From contig NC_068977.1 in assembly GCF_016808095.1 (NCBI RefSeq), forward strand, positions 25,321,364 to 25,385,363: 64,000 bases of DNA, read 5' to 3'. The first letter of the stretch is position 1, and the number at the start of each line of letters is the position of its first letter. The translations under genes and the position numbers were made by a program. The stretch comes from Vigna angularis (lineage: Eukaryota; Streptophyta; Magnoliopsida; Fabales; Fabaceae). The notes beneath the pieces were generated by a model, which saw nothing but the letters and a program-made list of their open reading frames with translations, did no database searches and was not told the DNA's origin. Positions 1 to 10,663 of the stretch are shown here, piece after piece.

Positions 1-550
1 TTTTGCCACTGTCATTGTCATAGAATAACATACATCCATTAACACAACAATCAATCTTCTTGACTTCCAATCCCAACTTTGAAACACATTTTTTGTCTTG
101 GTAATAATTCTTCGGCATAAAATTGTTTGGTGGTGTCAAATCTAACATCAATTTTGTATAGAAGTCCACTGCTTGAATGAGAACGTTCCAATTAGATTTG
201 CTAGCCATGAGTCTAATGCACACTGACAATTTTGACTCAGATGAACCTTCAAATACAGGTAGATTTGCCTCTGTCAGGAAATTATAAAACCTCATAGTGC
301 TTTCATTTGGAGACTCTTCATCATGACTATCGTTTGCTTCTTGTTCAACATGGCGACGAAGAGCATTGTCGACCATCTCTTGCATATAGGCAAAGTGATC
401 TATCTCAGATGTATGTACAATAGTATTCGAACCTGATGCAAGCCGCTTTCCAGCTGCAGTGGAGGTCGAAGGAATTTCTTCACCATGAAATGTCCAAACC
501 GTGTAATTAGATGAACCCTTTTTGGTAAAGGTGAAGTTTAACGACTTCAT
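1..550 (-). CDS. CACTA (En/Spm) TNP2-type transposase, N-terminal part, runs off the left edge
   Basis: Reading the minus strand from an ATG at 548-550 gives an uninterrupted frame of about 183 codons to the window edge. Its order of motifs is that of plant TNP2 transposases (Pfam tnp2 family): YTVWTFHGEE near the start, a charged linker, RFYNFL, KLSVCIRLMASKSNWN, MPKNYYQDKKCVSKLGL and KIDCCVNGCMLFYDND, the last being the strongest hallmark. TNP2 cuts and pastes CACTA elements in the nucleus. An in-frame stop lies just upstream at 554-556, so the roughly 45 residues that usually precede the FHGEE motif are missing or lie in another exon. The catalytic part lies outside the window, so whether the gene is active cannot be judged. 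Family assignment is firm; the start codon is uncertain. Confidence 0.85.
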   Translation of the reverse strand, partial: MKSLNFTFTKKGSSNYTVWTFHGEEIPSTSTAAGKRLASGSNTIVHTSEIDHFAYMQEMVDNALRRHVEQEANDSHDEESPNESTMRFYNFLTEANLPVFEGSSESKLSVCIRLMASKSNWNVLIQAVDFYTKLMLDLTPPNNFMPKNYYQDKKCVSKLGLEVKKIDCCVNGCMLFYDNDSGK

Positions 551-559
551 CTTTCAAAA

Positions 560-2603
560 TCCTTGTACATTCGCACTTGATGCATGGACATCAAATCCCT
601 CTATCAAGAGCATAATATTGATACCATCGGGCCGTCTCCACAAACGCTTCAACTCCGACGACAAAAGATTCCTTCAAACATCTCCTTCCACTATAACAAC
701 GGTCGTACATCCATCCACGATGGTTGGGAAAATGGGTCACGTTCTGTGACAAGACAAACAAATAAAAACTTAGCCAAAACAGCAACACTCCATGTGACAT
801 AAGTAATAAACCTATTGCTACTCAAGTCGAACATGGAAGGCAATTTTAACACTATTGTCATAGGCATTCAATAAGGGCATGCAAAGAGAAGTCCTTAGTA
901 TTGAAATGCCTTTGACATCCTAAGTGGTTGTGAATTAAATTTGGGGGAGTCAATTTTCTAACATTACTAAAGTTCTCTTTTATAGAGTACTTCCACATAT
1001 TTTGTACATTGTAAGTGTTTAAGGTACTTTTACCCTTCTCATTCCATTGAAAATGTGTGTAGTACCATAAAACTTTAAATGACTACTTAACTTAATCAAG
1101 TTGTAGCCTAATAAATGAACATACAATATATAGGAACATACAATATATACATCAACATACAACATATACATGAACATTCAGTCATGGTCTAAATGCAGGT
1201 TTGATAACAAATTTATGCAAGGAAATAAAATTCTCACCTACTTTAGTCTATTTATAGGTGTTCAATAGTCAAATTCTGTTTTTCTTTTTATTTTTCAATT
1301 CAGAATTCATTTCTATCTTTCTTTTATCTTTTAAAAGTGGTGTAGATAGTTAGTTTACTGTTTTAGTGGGTACTTTAATAGACTTTGCATTCATTGCACT
1401 TGTAGTGTATTTTAGGTACTACTTTTAGGTTTCTAAGTTGTCAAATTTTGAGTTTTAGGTATTTTTTGTAGTGTGAGTTCTTAATTAGCTAGGTTCTACC
1501 ATTCTTAACTTGTTAGGATAGTTTATTTGTAGTATATTTTCCTAGTTTAGTGTAGTTAGCAATTGTAGTACAATTTTTTTGAGGTTTGACTAGTGATATT
1601 TAGCTATTTCATCTACTTTTTTAGGTGTCAAGTACGTAAACTTTGACATATAGCTAGTTCATCTATTGTGTCATGTTTCTTAGCTTCCTTTAACAACTTT
1701 AAACTTGTTAGGATGTGTAGAATACACAGTCTTAGGTTACTTTAGGTCAATTCACATTTTCTCACCTATTTAGTACACTTTTTAGGTCTAAGTAGCCAAA
1801 TTTTGAGATTTTGGTACTTGATCCAATTTGACATCTTTCTTAACTTTATTTAAGTACTTTAAACTTGTTAGGATAAGAACATTACACATTCTTAGGTTAG
1901 TTTAGGTGAATTTCGAAATTGTCACCTATTTAGTACACTTTTTAGGTTATAGGGTGTCATATTTTGAGTTACGGGTTGTTTTTGTAGTGTGAGTTTGTAG
2001 TTAGCCTTCTTTTACCATTCTAAACCTCTTTTGATAGTTTCTTTGTAGTGTCTTAGGCTATTTCAGTGTAGTTAGCAAAATTTGACTCTTCTAGTGCATT
2101 CTAATTTAGTGCAATTTGGACCATGCTGTTTGAGTTGTGTGTGAGTCTAATTTCAGTTTAACTCCACCTTGCTGCTGTTTTCCAACTTGATCTTGTGTAG
2201 TTACACATTCTAGAGTCACTTTTAACATTGCCTAGTCCATTGAATCTTATAAACTCAGTTTTAGTGGTGTGATAGAGTGATTTTTCTGCATTTTTGCCAT
2301 AGCAAAGTCAGATTTCGAAGTCTAGCATTTCTATGTTGTGTGACAGTTTGAGCAAGTCTAAAATGATGTTTAAAAGTTGTTAGCAGAGTTCAATTACTGA
2401 TATAATGGTCTAAGTGCATAATAGTATACTAAACCATCAATTTTGAGTCAAAATTGTGAAATGGCAAGGTGTTTTTGAGTAACAGTTTGGATTTGAGCCA
2501 ATTCAAAGTTTGAACAAGTTTAAGAACACTAAATCAAGTTACTGGAGTGATTAGTTTAAGAGATGATTCTGCATATAGGCATAAAAATGACTATTTGAAC
2601 AGT
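560..2603. other. AT-rich stretch without a recognised gene
   Basis: Short reading frames at 522-802 lie around the transposase start and have no family likeness. From about 900 to 2600 the sequence is T-rich, with many phrases of the type 'tttaggt..' recurring loosely. I see no coding exon, RNA gene or clear terminal repeat. It may be the 5' non-coding part of the CACTA element whose transposase starts at 550, which is inference. Confidence 0.4.
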
Positions 2604-2608
2604 GCAAG

Positions 2609-2916
2609 TGTTACAAGATGGAGGGTATACTAGAGAAGGAATAAGACTGTGAATGCCTAACTGCCTTAGCAGTTAGGAAGGGCGGGAATTCAATTGTATA
2701 AATAGCTATTGAATTGTTTTGTAGAGTTAGTTGGTTGTTTGTAGATTTCTAACAGGAAACCATTATTCCTGTGGGGGAGGTTAAGCTCTCAATTGCTCAC
2801 TATACATTGTATTCTTGCTGTTGATAATACATAGAAGAGTTATACACTCTTTCTGGTGTGATATTCTGAGTTTGATAGAGTGGGTTTCTTTAGGTTTGTT
2901 GATCAGAAACCTAACA
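2609..2916 (+). mobile_element. Solo LTR with perfect 5-bp TSD
   Basis: A 308-bp unit starts TGTTACAAG and ends CCTAACA. It is flanked on both sides by the same five bases, gcaag, at 2604-2608 and 2917-2921. A promoter-like TATAAATAG sits near 2698. Length, ends and internal words (for example GGAGGTTAAGCTC) match the minus-strand LTR at 9015-9321. No internal region is attached, so this is a solo LTR left by recombination between the two LTRs of a Ty3-type element. Confidence 0.85.
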
Positions 2917-2921
2917 GCAAG

Positions 2922-4370
2922 CAACTTTAAAATGGCAACTCAACTATGCTTTTTGCACTTTAGTGATTAATACAGGTTGCTACTACTTGGAACATATTTA
3001 ATATCATTAAACAAACTTGCACATTGCTTAAGAAACATAAACTCTTGCACTGAAACAATTTATGAGATTGCACCAAATTTATTCCTTTTTGTGCAGAATT
3101 TTTTAAACATAATCATGTTTTAACTGATGTAGCACATATAATCAAGGCTAGACATTGTCTCATTGCTTTATAAGATTCATAAATGGCTACAAATGCACTG
3201 CAACTATAGAAAAGAATCAAACCTTAGCTGGAAAACAAATTCTACACTACAGAAAGTCCCTAGTTTGCATATCCAACACCAACTTTGTTCTGTAATTCAA
3301 TAAAATCAAAGCATGGGAATATAGTTAATAAGACTTCATTTTTACATTAAACGTCAGCGCTCATTGCATAATTTAAAAATGATGCAACATTCAAAGATCT
3401 TTGGTGTTCATTAAAAAAAAAGAAAATTACATTTTGATCATTTTTAAGTCGTGTCCCATACTGCATAAACTCCTTGATTCTAGAAGAACTCACTGATAAC
3501 CAAATAGTAAAAAGGATTTCGAATTAAATTATTGAGATGTAAGCAAACTGTCTAGATAAAGACTTGTCTCCATGATGTGTGATATATATATATATATATA
3601 TATATCTATCCATTGATCATGGGATATTTTGTAGGTTAGTGAGTCGGAATTATGTTGCATCTGCTTTGAACAGGCATGCACAATCGAAGTTCAGAGTTGT
3701 GGCCACCAGATGTGTGCACAATGCACACTAGCCCTGTGTTGCCACAACAAGCCCAACCCTGCCACAGCCTGTCTCACTCCACAAAGATGAGCAAGACATC
3801 AAAGAAATTCAGAAATGACAGTGGTAGCAACAGCTTCAAGGGGTTATCCATTGTTTGCTATATCAGATAACTTTAAAATGTAGCTAACATTTAGTATTTG
3901 CTAACTTCAGCTCCTAATTCATTTAAAGTTTAGTAAGTTTTGATTTATATTCTTGTATTCTTTAATTCATAAAATTTGAAATTATTCTTTTTAATCTGTA
4001 TAGAATATATGAATTTATATTTTAAATTCTATAAACTACTACCCTTTGTCCCTCACTTCCTCATCCCTAAACTCACCCTTTTCACACTACTACTCCTTTC
4101 ATAATCCACACTCTGCTTCCTCCACCACCGAAACCACCCTCCTAAAACAACACTTTTAAACCATTCAATCAATATCAAACTTCATTTGTAATAAACACTT
4201 TTAAATAATTACAAATACCATAAGCTCTGCAGCCATACAATTCAAATATTTAATGACAAATAAAAAGTACAGAATCAATTATCTTAGTTAGTAACCACTT
4301 TGGTTTTTTAAATTCTTTTAAAAGGAAAGCATTTTATTGATTTTATAACACTCTTGATTCTAAAATACTT
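2922..4370. other. Non-coding stretch with an (AT)n microsatellite
   Basis: An (AT)n run occupies about 3582-3605. A 64-codon frame at 3676-3870 has no recognisable family and is not supported as a gene. The pyrimidine-rich part at 4030-4145 resembles the terminal region of a DNA transposon, but no partner repeat was found. Confidence 0.5.
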
Positions 4371-5064
4371 ATGAAAAGTTTACATGAGGAAAGAATGGAT
4401 AAGATTGATAGAATGAGGGTCATGACCAGATCATCTCCATTTGACAAGCTTCTGATGGTTCAATGTTTAAAGCAGAAGGGTAATGTGGTGGCAGTCACAG
4501 GTCATGCCACAAATGACGCACCTACTCTAAAAGAAACAGATATTGGACTTTCCATGGGAATAGAAGGCACTAAAGTGGAAAAGGAGAGGTTTGGCATTAG
4601 CCACCGAGGAACCTACTGATGATCTCATGAAGATGCCACCTATAGGTAGAGTTGAGCCACTGATAACTAGAGTTATGTGGAGGAACCTGATTTCACATGC
4701 ATTGTACCAGGTTATGGTACAACTGGTTTTAGAATTCAGGGGAACATCAATCTTTGATGTTACTAAGAAGGTGAAGAACACAATTATCTTCAATTCTTTT
4801 GTCCTCTGCCAAGTGTTCAATGAGTTCAATGCAAGGGAGCTGGAGAAGAAGAACATATTTAAGGGACTTGGTAAGAATAGGTTGTTCATTGTAATTGTGA
4901 GCCTAACTGTTGTTCTTCAGCTAGTGATGGTTGAGTTTCTGAAAAAGTTTGCCAATACTGAGAGATTGACTTGGGAGCAATGGGGTGTTTGTGTTAGAAT
5001 TGGAGCTTTGTCTTGGCCAATTGTTGTGCTGGTGAAGTGTATCCCAGTTGCTCGCAAGAAGTAG
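4371..5064 (+). pseudogene. Plasma-membrane-type Ca2+-ATPase (ACA12/13-like) fragment
   Basis: The first frame (4371-4619) matches the end of the cytoplasmic P domain of P2B calcium pumps: RMRVMTRSSPFDKLLMVQC, then the hinge motif region and GLSMGIEGTKVEKE. The second frame (4591-5064) matches the C-terminal membrane region: ALATEEPTDDLMKMPP, RVEPLITRVMWRNL, FNSFVLCQVFNEFNARELEKKN and WPIVVLVKCIPVARKK before a stop. Intact pumps are about 1000 residues. Here everything before the P domain is missing, and about 80 residues carrying the fifth and sixth membrane helices are deleted between the two frames, which also shifts the frame. The family hinge motif TGDGTNDAP reads TGHATNDAP, so the catalytic aspartate is lost. 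No introns are seen, in keeping with the intronless ACA12/13 branch. A dead copy; assignment is firm. Confidence 0.9.
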
Positions 5065-5299
5065 TAGGCCAAACCAGTAAGTTATTTTTTGATTTCATAT
5101 ACATATTTTATAATCTTCACCTACTCGATTGCTTTTATTTTCCCTAAACTACGGCTAAGGTTATTTTAACCTTCTCACTGGCATGCTAATGCCTTGCCCC
5201 TCATTTCAATTACAAAACAAAAAGCTTTCTCAATCAAACAACATCATACACTGCTGCCACAAGAACATCAAATAGATTCAAGAACAATGAAACTCATAA

Positions 5300-5915
5300 C
5301 GAATTTTTAAACGCACAACTTACCTCAACCAAGATAGCCCTTGACGATAGCAACCTTTGTAGATCACGACAGCGACAGAAGCCCACAACGGCCCCTCCAA
5401 CGAAGTCCCTCGACCAAGTTCCTTCAAGTTCAGAGCACACCGTCGGGAGGTCGCCAGAACACCATCGTCATGCCGCGACACCAACCTCGTCACACCGCGA
5501 CACCCACCTCGTCAACAAACACCTTCGAACAGCCCCCTCCGAACAATGAATTTCGTCAACCACCACCCTCCTTACCAGCACTATCCTAACGTCGACACAT
5601 CAATTGCAGCAAAAAAGGGGTTAACCTTGAGTTCAGAACGACAGAGGAAGGAGGGTTCTGAAGTGAGAGAGGAAAATTTGGGGGAAAGCTTGTGCGGAAA
5701 CAAAAATTGGGAGAATGGGAGAGGGGAATCCCAAATTTTCATTTCATTAAGTCGAAGCTTATACCGACGGTCTTAGTCCTTCGGTAAACTCAAAAAGCTT
5801 TCGGTAATCAACCACTTACATGACCGTCGGTACATCCTTCGGTAAATCAACTTTACCGAAGGCCCCAGAGGCCGTCGATTTTATTCTTTCGGAAATTAAC
5901 ACTTTTCCTGTAGTG
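5300..5915. mobile_element. Terminal region of a CACTA element
   Basis: The stretch ends with CCTGTAGTG at 5915. Read on the other strand it starts CACTACAGGAAAAGTG, the CACTA terminus. Just inside, between about 5770 and 5895, the motif TTCGGTAA and its complement occur about eight times in both orientations, typical CACTA subterminal repeats. The GC-richer part at 5340-5780 could be a first exon or leader; its frames match nothing I know. Orientation would fit the 5' end of the minus-strand transposase at the left edge, but joining the two is inference. Confidence 0.65.
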
Positions 5916-6430
5916 TAATAATAAGTATGAGAAATTTTAAAATTTCAAATAAAATAGAAAAGGTAGCTACAACTAAAAAAATTTAGTACCAGCACAAACA
6001 AAGAGAGCAAGATGATGGGGCCATTCAATACAAGAAAAAGAAAACAAATCAAGAAAGAAAAGCTATAAAATAAAAGAACATGCAGCTAAAATGAAAAGAA
6101 AAATAGAAACATGACGATTGAAATGGTGATTCAATAGCAGTTTTAAAAATACAATCCAACACAACATTAGCATTAGTGATTAGAAGAAAGGAGCCATACA
6201 CATACTGTTGTAAAAGATAATATCCTCTAAAATATAAAAACATTTTTTATTAACGTATATATCTTAGAAACCTTTACTTTATATCTTAGAAAAAAGATTT
6301 AATTTTCTTTCATAATTAATTGCTTTATATCAAGTAGTCCACATTCCATAATAATTTGGTTACAAATAACTATGCCCTCTGAGATTGCTACATCGATCTG
6401 ACCAGAAAAGCCAATAGAAAAAAACGCATC
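5916..6430. other. AT-rich spacer without a gene
   Basis: A-rich sequence with one short minus-strand frame (6049-6243) of Phe/Tyr-rich composition. I see nothing that supports a gene. Confidence 0.5.
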
Positions 6431-6431
6431 A

Positions 6432-6500
6432 GTCCAATTTGGAAGCCACATCCAAGGAAAATGTAGATTCAATTGGTGTCATGGCCTCCTCAGCAGTCTG
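6432..6500 (-). pseudogene. Exon remnant of a DUF21/CBS-domain (CNNM-like) membrane protein
   Basis: On the minus strand a splice-acceptor-like ttatgcag is followed by codons for TAEEAMTPIESTFSLDVASK, then LD and a stop. This closely resembles the stretch that opens the CBS-pair region of plant DUF21 (CNNM/Mg-Co transporter-like) proteins. The codon after LD is TGA where the family has a tryptophan. No neighbouring exon was recognised on either side. The match is short, so confidence is moderate. Confidence 0.5.
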
Positions 6501-6672
6501 CATAATGATGTAGAAATGTTTTCTATTATAAAATCAAGCCAATATAATAGATATATTTGGGTTAGGATTTATCTTGAAACTGAAACAGAGGATTGTCCTG
6601 AAAGAGTGGGTAAATTATAACATCCATAGACTACTATTACTGGGATTGTTACCGTAAAACAATAAAGGGAAC

Positions 6673-8413
6673 TGATAATGCTAAATTTTACCATATTTTA
6701 AGCATCATTTTAGTAGCAAAATCAACTCCTTTCTAACTTATAACTTGCTTAATCCTCTTGCTTTGTCTTGTTTTCTATATATTCGTGTTTTTGGCTACTT
6801 TGATGTACTTTCATCAATAATCCCTTATTTTGTAGCTAAAAATGAGTTTGGAAGACTCTCCAACAAACGATAGAACTGGACCAAGAAATTAGAACGAAGA
6901 AATGCCATCAGCAGTGCAAGAACGCTCGTCCCAGGAGAGCGGACGCTCGCCCAGAAGGCAGAAGAGTGGACGCTCGTCCAGAGTGGAAGCACGAGCGGAC
7001 GCTCGTCCAGGAGCTGGAGGACGTTCGTCCCACATTGAGGACGCTCGTCCAGTCAGGTGGCCGCTCGTCCAAAAGAGCGGACGTTCGTCCAAGAGGACGC
7101 TCGTCCAGGAGGACGCTCGTCCGAGGACGCTCGTCCAAAGGGGGACGTTCGTCCAGGAAGGAGGACGTTCGTCCAGGAGGACGCTCGTCCAAGAGAGGGG
7201 GACGCTCGTCCAGAGGCAGCAGGCGCTCGTCCAAGAAGCAGACGCTCGTCCAGCCAGGCAGAAGTGGACGCTCGTCCAGCCAGGCAGAGGACGTTCGTCC
7301 AGAACGCTCGTCCAAACGAGAGGACGCTCGTCCATGCAAGAGGACGTTCGTCCAGCAGAAGTGGGCGTTCGTCCACTTTCAGCGTCCAGAGAGTTTCACG
7401 CCCGGGCGTGAGAAATGGGGCGCTCGGGCGCGACTTTTCGCCAATATTTCCAGAGAGTCTCGCGCCCGGGCGCGACTGACAGAGGGCGCCCGGGCGTGAC
7501 TTTTGCTGATGTGTCTATTTAACCCTAAAACGCGAAGGGGAAACGGTCTTTGGTCATTTGGAGGCGCGATTTCACGGCTGGAGCTCATGGAGGGCGTGAG
7601 GAGCTTGTGGGAACATCTCCTCCTCTTCCTTTGGGTCTCCTTCTTCTTCCATCTTCCATGTTTGTAAGCTTAGGGTTCTCCATGGAAATGGAGAACCAAA
7701 CCCATCTTTGTTGGGATTAGTTGTAGCCTTTGAATTCTTGTGTAATTGTTGAATGATTTGATTATATATATGCCTTTTCTATCAATTGCTAGTATTCTTG
7801 TTTCCAATCTTAAAGCTTGCATGTAATGGGAACGTTCATGACATGATTTTGGGGTTTTATGGATTATGGGAACGTAAGATGAAATCTTGAACCGAAATAA
7901 GAGTCCTTGTGGGTCATTGATTCTAGGAATGGAAGATGATTCACATGTTGTCTTAGATCCCAGCTCTTTAATGCGGGTTTTGCTTGTTAGATTGCCAAGG
8001 AATTGGGGTTTGATAAGGAAAACCTAGGCTCTTTCACCTAAGGAATTAGGGTTAGAGTGTTTTAGTGGATTGACTTTAGTAAATTGATAGAGAGGAGACG
8101 AAATTGGTCATACACAAGAGTGCATTGGTGAAAACTAACCTTAGCAATGTCATTTCATACCATTTCTCGTCTTTTCCATTTCCAAGTGTCTTCAATACCA
8201 AAGTCCAACCTTGTAATTATGTATGAATTTACATTCCTGCACTTGTTCTGTATATTGATGTTATGTTATTGAGTCTATATGAGTTGTTAATCGCACAATT
8301 CTCTAGTATTACGAGTCTCTTGGGAAAACGATACCCGGTCTTACCGGTTTATTACTTGAACGATTCGGTGCACTTGCCGAAATCGAGCCCAACAAGTATT
8401 TTTTTGAGTCATC
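6673..8413 (+). mobile_element. LTR of an Athila/Tat-like Ty3 retrotransposon
   Basis: The unit starts TGATAATGC and ends GAGTCATCA, seven bases before a primer-binding site. Its last 150 bp, including CGAGTCTCTTGGGAAAACG and CGGTGCACTTGCCG, match the ends of the LTRs at 11987-13268 and 31227-32388 read on the minus strand. It contains a long palindrome array at 6921-7377 and GCGCCCGGGCGC-type palindromes at about 7395-7500. A plausible leader follows the array. The copy of ggaac at 6668-6672 recurs at 8505-8509 and could be a TSD enclosing LTR plus a stub of internal sequence, but five bases can match by chance. Confidence 0.8.
6921..7377. repeat. Array of about 23 copies of the palindrome GGACG(C/T)TCGTCC
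   Basis: Counted by eye, about 23 copies of a 12-bp motif centred on CG(C/T)TCGTCC are separated by purine-rich spacers of about 3 to 17 bases. The motif is a near-perfect palindrome and has no stop codon in most frames. That explains the overlapping frames of 107-177 codons seen here on both strands, which are not genes. Confidence 0.9.
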
Positions 8414-8420
8414 AAGTTTT

Positions 8421-8438
8421 TGGCGCCGTTGCCGGGGA
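8421..8438 (+). other. Retrotransposon primer-binding site
   Basis: TGGCGCCGTTGCCGGGGA starts seven bases after the LTR end. This is the primer-binding sequence commonly seen in Athila/Tat-lineage plant elements, complementary to the 3' end of a tRNA (tRNA-Asp is usually named). It fixes the LTR end and the plus orientation. Confidence 0.85.
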
Positions 8439-8509
8439 TTTGGGGATTGAACCCGAGTCCTAGCAACGGCTAACAAGTTAAATTGGGCCTCATCAAGTTT
8501 TTAAGGAAC

Positions 8510-9009
8510 CCAGCTAAAGCTCTTCAGAACATGTCCAGTTGCTAAGCAAAGGAACTGTGGATGATGAAGCAATGACCATACATACAAATTTAGATTTAAT
8601 ATTCGAAAAATCATATGATAGTTACTTCTTTGCCAGAAAAACATGCTCTCCTAAATTAGGCACTCATGATCTACAGCTTTAAACACAGCCAAAATATCAT
8701 ACATTTAGGGGCATAAATTCTCTCACTAGCACAGTATATTTTGCACTTTTCCAGGTATATCAGGAGCAAATTTCACGCCATTCATATATTCTGATGTAGG
8801 TAGTCTTTAAAGAAATGAAAACTGTCAAATTCTTTGTAACATATAGATGGCAAGAGATAGAACTATCATAATGGCTTTCTCGAAGCCAACAGTAGCTATC
8901 TTCTCTGTGAGATCTAATGCTCTGCTGATAATTGTTGCCTCTTAATGAAAGCAACTTTCACGATCTAAAAAACTACATACAGGAAAAGAATAAAATAAAA
9001 GTACAAACA
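8510..9009. other. No gene seen
   Basis: Single-copy-looking AT-rich sequence between two retrotransposon remnants. The minus-strand frame at 8760-8954 has no recognisable family. Confidence 0.4.
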
Positions 9010-9014
9010 CCTTC

Positions 9015-9321
9015 TGTTAGGAACCTTGGTAAGAATCCTAACTATCTCCCTTACTCTCACACTTCAGTACTCTAACAGCAAGCAATTGTAAAAGAAATGA
9101 CTTGTATTCACATCAAAGAATCAAGAATAGAATTGGGAAACCAGGAGCTTAACCTCCTTCACCAAGTCTAAACTGGTCTGCAACTCAAGAGTAAAAACTG
9201 CCTCCCAGAAAACAATAACAAAGGTCCTTTTATAGAGACCTTTTTCCCGCCCTACTTAACTGTTTACCGTTAAGTATTCTTCTTCACCTTTCGCCTCTCA
9301 TAAACCCTCCATGTCCTAACG
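9015..9321 (-). mobile_element. 3' LTR of a Ty3 element, same family as the solo LTR at 2609
   Basis: On the minus strand the unit starts CGTTAGGACATGGAGGG (an expected TG changed to CG) and ends GTTCCTAACA. At 307 bp it has nearly the length of the LTR at 2609-2916 and shares its start pattern. A TATAAAAGG lies near 9230. The run of C at 9325-9331 directly to its right is, on the minus strand, the polypurine tract that primes plus-strand synthesis. Confidence 0.8.
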
Positions 9322-9324
9322 TTA

Positions 9325-9780
9325 CTCCCCCCTTGAAGATCAACCTTGTCCTCAAGGTTGAAAACGTGAGATTTGATCTCCTTGCTCTGCTTCATCATCG
9401 TGTACTCATATGAATGGAACCCTTTGGCAACTGCCCTCCAATTCAGGTCTGGAGGTTTGGCTGGTGGCAATTCCTCCTCCAATAACTTCCATCCTTCTTA
9501 GATTTTATTAGCTTCCAGCATTCTGGTCACCTCATTTCCAGAATTATAAGCCGTGAGGAAATGGTCTTCGATGTCTTTCAAATCTTCAAAAAGTTCTCTC
9601 CCCTCTGCAGGTGCCTCACAAACGGAAAGACCCTTCTTTTGTTCGCTGGTCCATCTCTTCACAAAGTCTGTCTTTCTCTCCCGGGCATTGATTCTTCCAT
9701 CCACCTTTCCCTCCTCATCCTTCATTCTAATGGTAAGCCCGTTCGGCCAATTACTGAGATGTTGTTTGGACTGTAAGACC
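9325..9780 (-). pseudogene. Ty3 retrotransposon internal remnant (end of pol, part of gag)
   Basis: The frame at 9270-9482 ends with FNLEDKVDLQGGSNVR, the very end of the pol polyprotein of many plant Ty3/gypsy elements, and lies directly before the polypurine tract. The next frame, 9498-9725, is charged and looks gag-like (EGKVDGRINARERKTDFVKRW is cut by a stop further on), but this is less sure. The whole protease, reverse transcriptase, RNase H and integrase part is missing, so the element is a deletion derivative. No left-hand LTR partner was found to its right. Confidence 0.6.
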
Positions 9781-9864
9781 GTTCGACCTTTGAATGTAAT
9801 TGTAAGACTGTTCGGCCAATGACTAGGAGACCGTTTTGAGTGTAAAACCGTTCGACCTTTTACT
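9733..9864. repeat. Two tandem copies of a ~69-bp unit
   Basis: Copies begin at 9733 and 9802, each with GTTCGGCCAAT near its start and CCGTTCGACCTTT near its end, with moderate divergence. Function unknown; possibly part of a degraded LTR. Confidence 0.6.
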
Positions 9865-9869
9865 ATATA

Positions 9870-10660
9870 TATACTTTCTATTAAGCTTTAATATATATTA
9901 TGTGCAACTGAACTCTAAAGATGGTCATCGTAAAAATAATAGGCACGGTTTGACATAAAATTCTTATAAATAAGATAAAATTCAATTCTATCTAAGAATG
10001 TGGTTAAACTATGGAGCCTGACATTATGATAGATTGTAAGGGTCAAACACAACATTAGCTAAGCCATGGCCTTAATATATGGAAGCTATAAACTCCAATG
10101 GCAAAAGAATGTATAAACCAAATCACGGAATACATCAATCCAAATAATACTTTACTTTGATTAGACATGTATTCGAAAACATGCTCTTTAATATCAAATC
10201 TTAGTAATACTTTAATGAATATTTAAAGTGAACATCATAATGAACAACTATTTTAAAGTATAATGGATTAATCTACTCCTATATGGAATAGTAAAACAGA
10301 GTGAATCACACTGTAAATGGCTTCAGATTTAGACTATGATACACAGAGTGAACCACAAAAATTTGATACTTTCTAGGAAACATTGAGGTATAAAATAAAA
10401 GCTGAGATTGAAGAAAGAAACAGACAGACTACAACTTTGAAAAGTAAGCTCATGAGGCGAAACATGAGGAACAAATATTAAAGAGCAAAAGAAAATGTAC
10501 CTTGATTATCTCTACTAAATGATCAACCCCACTTTCATGAAACGAGAGGATGCACCCTACGCGTCATTGCCAAGAGGGAAAAATCAAGAACACAAGAATC
10601 AAAATGAAAAAACCATTAAATCTCAGAATGATTTGAAATGAAACAAGAACCCAAGAATAC
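9870..10660. other. AT-rich spacer without a gene
   Basis: I see no exon, terminal repeat or RNA gene. A-rich phrases at 10440-10660 may belong to the module that follows. Confidence 0.4.
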
Positions 10661-10663
10661 TGC

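Noticed and set aside
3245..3260. CACTACAGAAAGTC as the partner of the CACTA end at 5915
   Set aside because: Flanking triplet does not match taa and no TTCGGTAA subterminal repeats follow it.
3676..3870. Small protein-coding gene of 64 codons
   Set aside because: No family likeness, no promoter or conservation evidence, and a frame this short is expected by chance.
6889..7499. Several overlapping open frames of 107-177 codons on both strands
   Set aside because: They only read through the stop-poor palindrome array; composition is repetitive and no family likeness exists.
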